From Fomes fomentarius (taxonomy: Eukaryota > Basidiomycota > Agaricomycetes > Polyporales > Polyporaceae), in NCBI GenBank assembly GCA_022606135.1, contig JABYQN010000001.1, positions 4,464,001 to 4,528,000 on the forward strand: a DNA stretch of 64,000 nt, given 5' to 3'. The notes beneath the pieces are model-generated. The model was not told the DNA's origin. It was given only the letters and a program-made list of their open reading frames with translations, and did no database searches. Shown one piece after another: positions 59,238-64,000 of the stretch. The position numbers were made by a program, and so were the translations under genes. Positions within the stretch are counted from its first letter, which is position 1. Each line of letters begins with the position of its first letter.

Positions 59238-61286
59238 CTACAGCTCAAAGACCTCGAGCACGGCGGGGTCTCTGGGGGTGAGTCGTACACGGAATGGAAC
59301 AGGCGAGCGTCCAGAGACACCGTCGTACTCGTTCATGTCAATAGGCTCGCCGGGAATGGTTTCGATCTTGAATGCCCAAAGCATGTGGACGATACCCAAG
59401 AAGATTTCCTTCTCAGCGAGAGCAATACCAGGACAGATGCGGCGTCTGCGACAATAATGTACGTGAGCCGGACAGGCTGGTATGATATTCAGTAGAAGTT
59501 ACGTACCCTGCGCCGAAAGACCAATGATCACGTGCTATTGGGTCGGTAAGGCGGGTAGATTCGGCTGCGCTAAGCTTGTCCCCGAGGTATCGCTCAGGCT
59601 TCACATCAGAAGTCAGATTGGTGAACATTCAAGAGAGGAAGTTAGGAACACGGACTTTAAATTCGTAGGGGTCGGAGTGTCGTGTAGGGTCATGGTGGAG
59701 CGTCCACTGTAGAATGTTCTGTCATCTATTTATTGCGCTAGTTGAGAGTTACTCACCGTGTTCGTAATAATGACACAATCCTTCGGGATCCAGTATCCGC
59801 GGTACGTGAAGTCTTCAGTGCTATAGTGAGGAGTACCCAGCCAAAGCGGGTTATGTACACGGGTGATTTCCTGCACGTGTCCGCCATGTGATGAGCAACG
59901 CGATGGCGAACCTCGGCCGTGCCAAAGCTCACCTTCGCGATGGCGCGGATGTATGGGAGACTCTTCTCATCGTCCTCAGTCGGGAATCGGTCGCGTCCGC
60001 AGATGCGATCAAGCTCGGCGTGTGCCTTCTCCTGAATTTCCGGGTAGCCTGCGATGAGCGCGGCGAACCATTGCTGAATGGAAGCCGTCTGTGTTGCGCG
60101 TCGACCGCATGTCAGTATTACGCTAGCTAGTGCCAAAATGTAATAGCCGCACCGTCTCAACGCCGCCGATCATGAGGGACCCGCACGTGAGAACAACATC
60201 GAGGTCGTCAAGACCTTCCGTGTTCTGCGCCGTAAGAAGTGTTTTCGCCAAACAATCGGGAACGTGTTCGCCCCTCTCCATACGCGCCTTGATGTCGGCG
60301 ACAAACGGGCGATTGAACTTGAGGATGTCCTCGTGGAGCTTCCGCGCGCGGGATGTGGTCACGTTAGGGAGATGTTGCAGAATGGGGAAGAAGTCGACGA
60401 GGTTGGAGACGGCACCAGTGAGGTTCCTTCAGTAGGCGCATGGGAGTTCAGTACGTACGGCCATCAGAGTGCAGACTTAGGCGAGTGCGCTTACATGAAT
60501 TCGCGAGACATGCGCAAGACTTCATTACAGATCGGGTCGAAGGGCGCTTCAGTGCGAATGCCGTAGATGAGGGTGAGGATGTTGTTAAGGGCGAAGCGGC
60601 TGGCGTAGCGGCAAGGTGTAATGGGCTGCGCGCCGGCCTTGCCGTCAATGAGAAGAGTTCGGATCATTTCTCGGGCTTCGCGCTCGACGACTGGTCCGTA
60701 GCCCAGAACAGCGCGGGGACCTAGCATGGTCATCGCGACACGCCTGTCTCTCCGCCTGGTTCGCGGGTACGTCGGTACAATGATGACAGTCATTGTTGAC
60801 GACATACGCACCAGAGATCGTTATACCCTGTCGCAGTGATCCCCCGATTCTTGAGAATAGTCCGTGCCTTGATGAATGTGTCTTTACGAGATGAGAAGAT
60901 CGTGCCGTTCGTAATGAGGAGGTCTTTCACGACGTGCGGGTCGGAGAGGACGATAAATCGCTGGTTGCCGATCACGAAGGAGACGATGGGTCCGTACTTC
61001 TTTGCCCATCGATGAAGACTGAGTTCGGGATACTTCATGAGGTAGGTATAGCATCCTAGCAAAATGCGCACGGTGAGTAAGTAGCTGGACGGTGCAAAAG
61101 GAACTCACCAAGGAGCGGGAGTCCTTTAGGACCGGGAGGAACAACATTCCCCGCCTTATCCCTAGGAGGCCTTCGAAGAAGTAAAAGGGTGACGATTATG
61201 CCAGACAGAAGAGCAAGCCTCAAGAAAATATGAACAAACTCCGGCTGAGATTGGAACGTAGGAACGGAGGATGAAATCGACATCAT
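59238..61286 (-). CDS. cytochrome P450 monooxygenase, membrane-bound
   Basis: A heme-thiolate monooxygenase of the ER. The N-terminal anchor (FVHIFLRLALLSGIIVTLLLL) and Pro-rich hinge (VPPGPKGLPLLG) begin it. Inner motifs follow: KYPELSLHRWAKKYGPI, WRRDRRVAMTMLG, an I-helix SLMIGGVETTAS (the A/G-G-x-x-T motif is present as GGVETT), the K-helix ExxR in AKEITR, PERYLGD, and the Cys ligand loop WSFGAGRRICPGIALAEKEIF. It ends IETIPGEPIDM...LTPRDPAVLEVFEL. The stop is at 59238-59240. The start is ATG at 61286 or the adjacent 61283 (MMSISSSVP or MSISSSVP). Introns are many and short, as in other fungal CYPs. The substrate cannot be told from sequence. No neighbouring biosynthetic genes are visible. 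Confidence 0.93.
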
Positions 61287-64000
61287 ACAAGAACACAGAC
61301 GGCTACTTCCCAGGTAAGGGACGAGGAACGAATGTGGCACTCCCCGATGTCTCGTCTTTTGAGCGAGTTCGTCGTTTGTTCGCTTGGCAGAAAGATCGTT
61401 CCAGCATAGAATCGGGTTGTGGATAGCCGTGCGGTCGGCGGCGGCGCTCAGCTAGTACCTGAGGTGCACCGAGCGCACGGTAAGTATCGTCGGAATACCT
61501 GTGTTGGTGTAGATCCCCAGCCTGCGCGCTGGGGGATGCGAGATCAATGGAAGCAGTTTCGGCGTGCTTGTGGCCGTCAGTATGACCAGCAAGGCACTTA
61601 GGGAGCTCCAATAGAAGGTCTCTGTGAACACCACTTCCGCCGGGCTCCATCAACAGGGCATGCCTAACATCTTACCGAGCACTGACGCGATTTTGCGCCG
61701 TTATTGTGCCGTTGTTTATTCGCTGCACATAAGGGTCATATGAGATGGGGAGCACCCACAAACGCTAAGCTTGGGATGGCACTGTCTAGACCTCCTACTC
61801 TCTCCGCACGGACGGCGTAGACACGGATCCGTGATACTCTCTCGGTCCGTAACTCTGCGCCGGCCGCTAAGAGAGATTCGGATACAATACTACTTACGTG
61901 CTCTGTATGCTCGGTTGTTTAGCTTACTAGTCTGATGGAATTGAGAAGGAATGTGAGTACGTATAGGCCGTCCGGGATATCTGCAAATTCAACACACCTA
62001 CTGCTGCTCGCATCAGCTGCTCCAAGCACCTTCTGTTGCATTTGTTTCCATCCTCACGACAGTGCGCCATACACTGACTGGGTGAAAGAGGATGCGTCCA
62101 GCGCTCATCATGAAAGAGCAGCTCACATGGGAGATTTGATCTGGACCTGACATAAGCGCTCGCCGATCCCAGTGATTGATAAGTTTGAAGTGATCTTCCG
62201 CAGAGGTCAAGCACCCTTTGAAGTCCGCGGTAACTTTCTTGCGATGGGTCAGCGTTCAGCCCAGGTGAGAACTGGACAGGGGGGGTCGAGCGCTGTCGAG
62301 TGCTCGGGATTCGCATCGAGGCATAGTAGGGTATACCAGTACAAACTGGGGTAGCGGTATGCATGTGGCTCGTGCTTGCAGCGTGGCCCGGCGTTACCAT
62401 CATGCACCATCGCTGATGAACGGGGAACCTGCACATAGACAAACGATACTAGAACAGCATCCAAATCTAAGCGTCTGCGCACATTGGTGCACACTGGGAC
62501 TCCGCGGATGTTGCGGCAGCCGCTAGGCGAGGGCAACATGAACGGCAATCGCACTTCTCGGCCACCGGGCTTCACGGGTCTTTAGACGAACTTCCCAAGT
62601 CGACACTAGTGCTTCCGTCCCGACGGTTATTCGCTTATGAGGAACAGGAAGTGAGAATCGGGGATCACGCACCGAAAGCCGCTTGGAGGATAGTGACGGC
62701 ATCGTGCATACGATGGCGGAGATCTGGAAGTCAGTCTACGTCAAAGCAGGTTGGAGAACTTCAACAATCCAGTGTGGTCCGAATGACTGGGCTGAAATGG
62801 CCTTACTCAAAACCCAGTCCATGCGCCCGACGTTCCCGAAGCTACTTCCCACATGAGTCTGCAACTGGCCACGTCCAGAGGCTTCCTCAATCTCCGATCA
62901 TATACTTACGTTGTGCCGTCAGCGTGCGACGAACGAATGAGCATGATGGAGCGGGACATTGAGATCGTGGCTGCGGATATTGAGGGCTGCGGGCTATTCC
63001 AATTGAAAGTTCAAGTACGAGCACATGTCTCATAATTGCGTAATTCCGTGATATTAGCGATATTTGTATTGCAATTGCTGCTAGTGCGACATGCACAATG
63101 GTGGAAGACATAACTTCTGCTGATAGAGATATGGGCTCACTGGAGATGATAGCAGAGACTTGCCACTTCCAAGTAGTAGTAGACTGCGGTCTGTCACCAA
63201 GGAGGAAGCTGGGCAATTATGATGGACTGCAAGAGTGAAGAGCGCGCTCAGGAGCCTCGACTTAAAGGACGAGATCAGAGGTAACGTCGGGGTTAGTACG
63301 AGTTGCTGAGTCGGCACAGGCGAATCGAGTACAGTAGCGAGGAGGTGTGGCGACAGGGTATTGAAACTGCCAGTGAGCGAAGGTGGAAGGGCGCCCTCCC
63401 TTTCAACGGAGCCTTGAAAAGCGGTCATGCGTGAGCTTTTCCGATTCGACCGACGAGGCCGGAATGCAAGAAGGTTTCTGGACCTGCAAGATTTCTAGGG
63501 ACAGTCGCAATGGTCACAAGTTGAAATTCTGCGATCGTAGGTGGAGAATTTCATTGAGTGGCGTGTAAGTGAGTCTTTTGCATGGAATCAAAGGACATGG
63601 AAATGCGAGACGTATGGCATGATCATGTTGAAGGGAAGCCACCTTATGTTGACCGAAGCTTATATCTTGAAGTACGTGCCGCCAGTCCGACGATAGCCAC
63701 ATGCCCACTTACACCATGGGATACACCCTCACAAGCCGATCTTCCCCAGTGCTTGTACGAACCTCCGCTCGGGGAGAACAAGAAGCCTACACCGTTATCC
63801 TAGTGAGATGCTAAATGTAGAGTCATCCTGACCTCTGCAACGAGCGAGAGATGTGTAGAGTGAATAGAAGTTGCGTGGCGTACTTACACACGCACCAACA
63901 TGACGGTGGCGTCACTGTGGGGCGGGCATTGCAAGATTTTCTGATGATATCCGGTTTACTGGGCCCGGCGGAGAAGCTGTGAATTGGAATTACGTGGGTT
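61287..64000. other. gene-poor 2.7 kb at window end
   Basis: No gene is supported. Short frames at 61927-62442 (minus), 62249-62575 (minus), 62609-62962 (plus) and 63582-63803 (plus) have no domain I know and no splice partners. No tRNA or inverted repeat was seen. The P450 promoter must lie near the low end. Confidence 0.4.

Noticed and set aside
61287..64000. Genes in the last 2.7 kb (several 60-170 codon frames).
   Set aside because: None has recognisable motifs, membrane segments or splice partners, and overlapping frames on both strands look equally random.

Overview
The window is nuclear DNA from a filamentous basidiomycete, most likely an Agaricomycete; a polypore-type fungus is a reasonable guess but not proven. 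Genes carry many short GT-AG introns (about 40-70 nt), are densely packed on both strands, and include families typical of Agaricomycetes: FunK1-type kinases, DUF6534-like and other multi-pass membrane proteins, Crinkler-like nuclease/kinase proteins, a fungal P450, and lineage-specific LRR and Cys-rich proteins. I saw no bacterial, viral or CRISPR features and no intact transposon.

Layout. 0-5 kb: the 3' part of a seven-helix membrane protein gene and a large CCCH/TPR gene with a duplicated N-terminal domain. 5-9.5 kb: a FunK1 kinase gene broken by one stop codon, divergent from a decayed small membrane-protein gene. 9.8-15 kb: a DUF6534-like membrane gene that looks scrambled and an S1/P1 nuclease gene whose model needs a 5-nt exon. 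15.7-30.5 kb is the housekeeping core: mitochondrial EF-G, SEC13, a two-domain ABM-like protein, an LRR-like protein, MAD1 divergent from a DUF262 protein, and a protease-fold protein that has lost catalytic residues. 32.5-36.4 kb: a full paralogue of the first gene, then a decayed Crinkler-like gene. 37-49.5 kb: sugar transporter, prefoldin 5, a PIN-domain protein, tRNA-Thr(CGU) with a decayed copy 3.1 kb away, a p47/Shp1-like UBX protein, and a large protein with four Cys4 motifs. 49.9-58.2 kb is the accessory block: an intact FunK1 kinase with its divergent small membrane-protein gene, an inverted-repeat insertion, a tRNA-Phe relic, and an open Crinkler-like gene. 59.2-61.3 kb: a cytochrome P450. 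The last 2.7 kb shows no gene I can support.

The most striking pattern is that two accessory kinase-type families are each present twice. In each pair one copy is disrupted (5.4 kb, 34.4 kb) and the other has an open frame (49.9 kb, 56.0 kb), and the two open copies lie side by side. The FunK1 copy is part of a duplicated block that includes its bidirectional promoter and the gene on the other side. The housekeeping genes are not one pathway; neighbours are mostly independent, but divergent promoters (MAD1/DUF262, FunK1/small membrane protein) suggest some co-expression.
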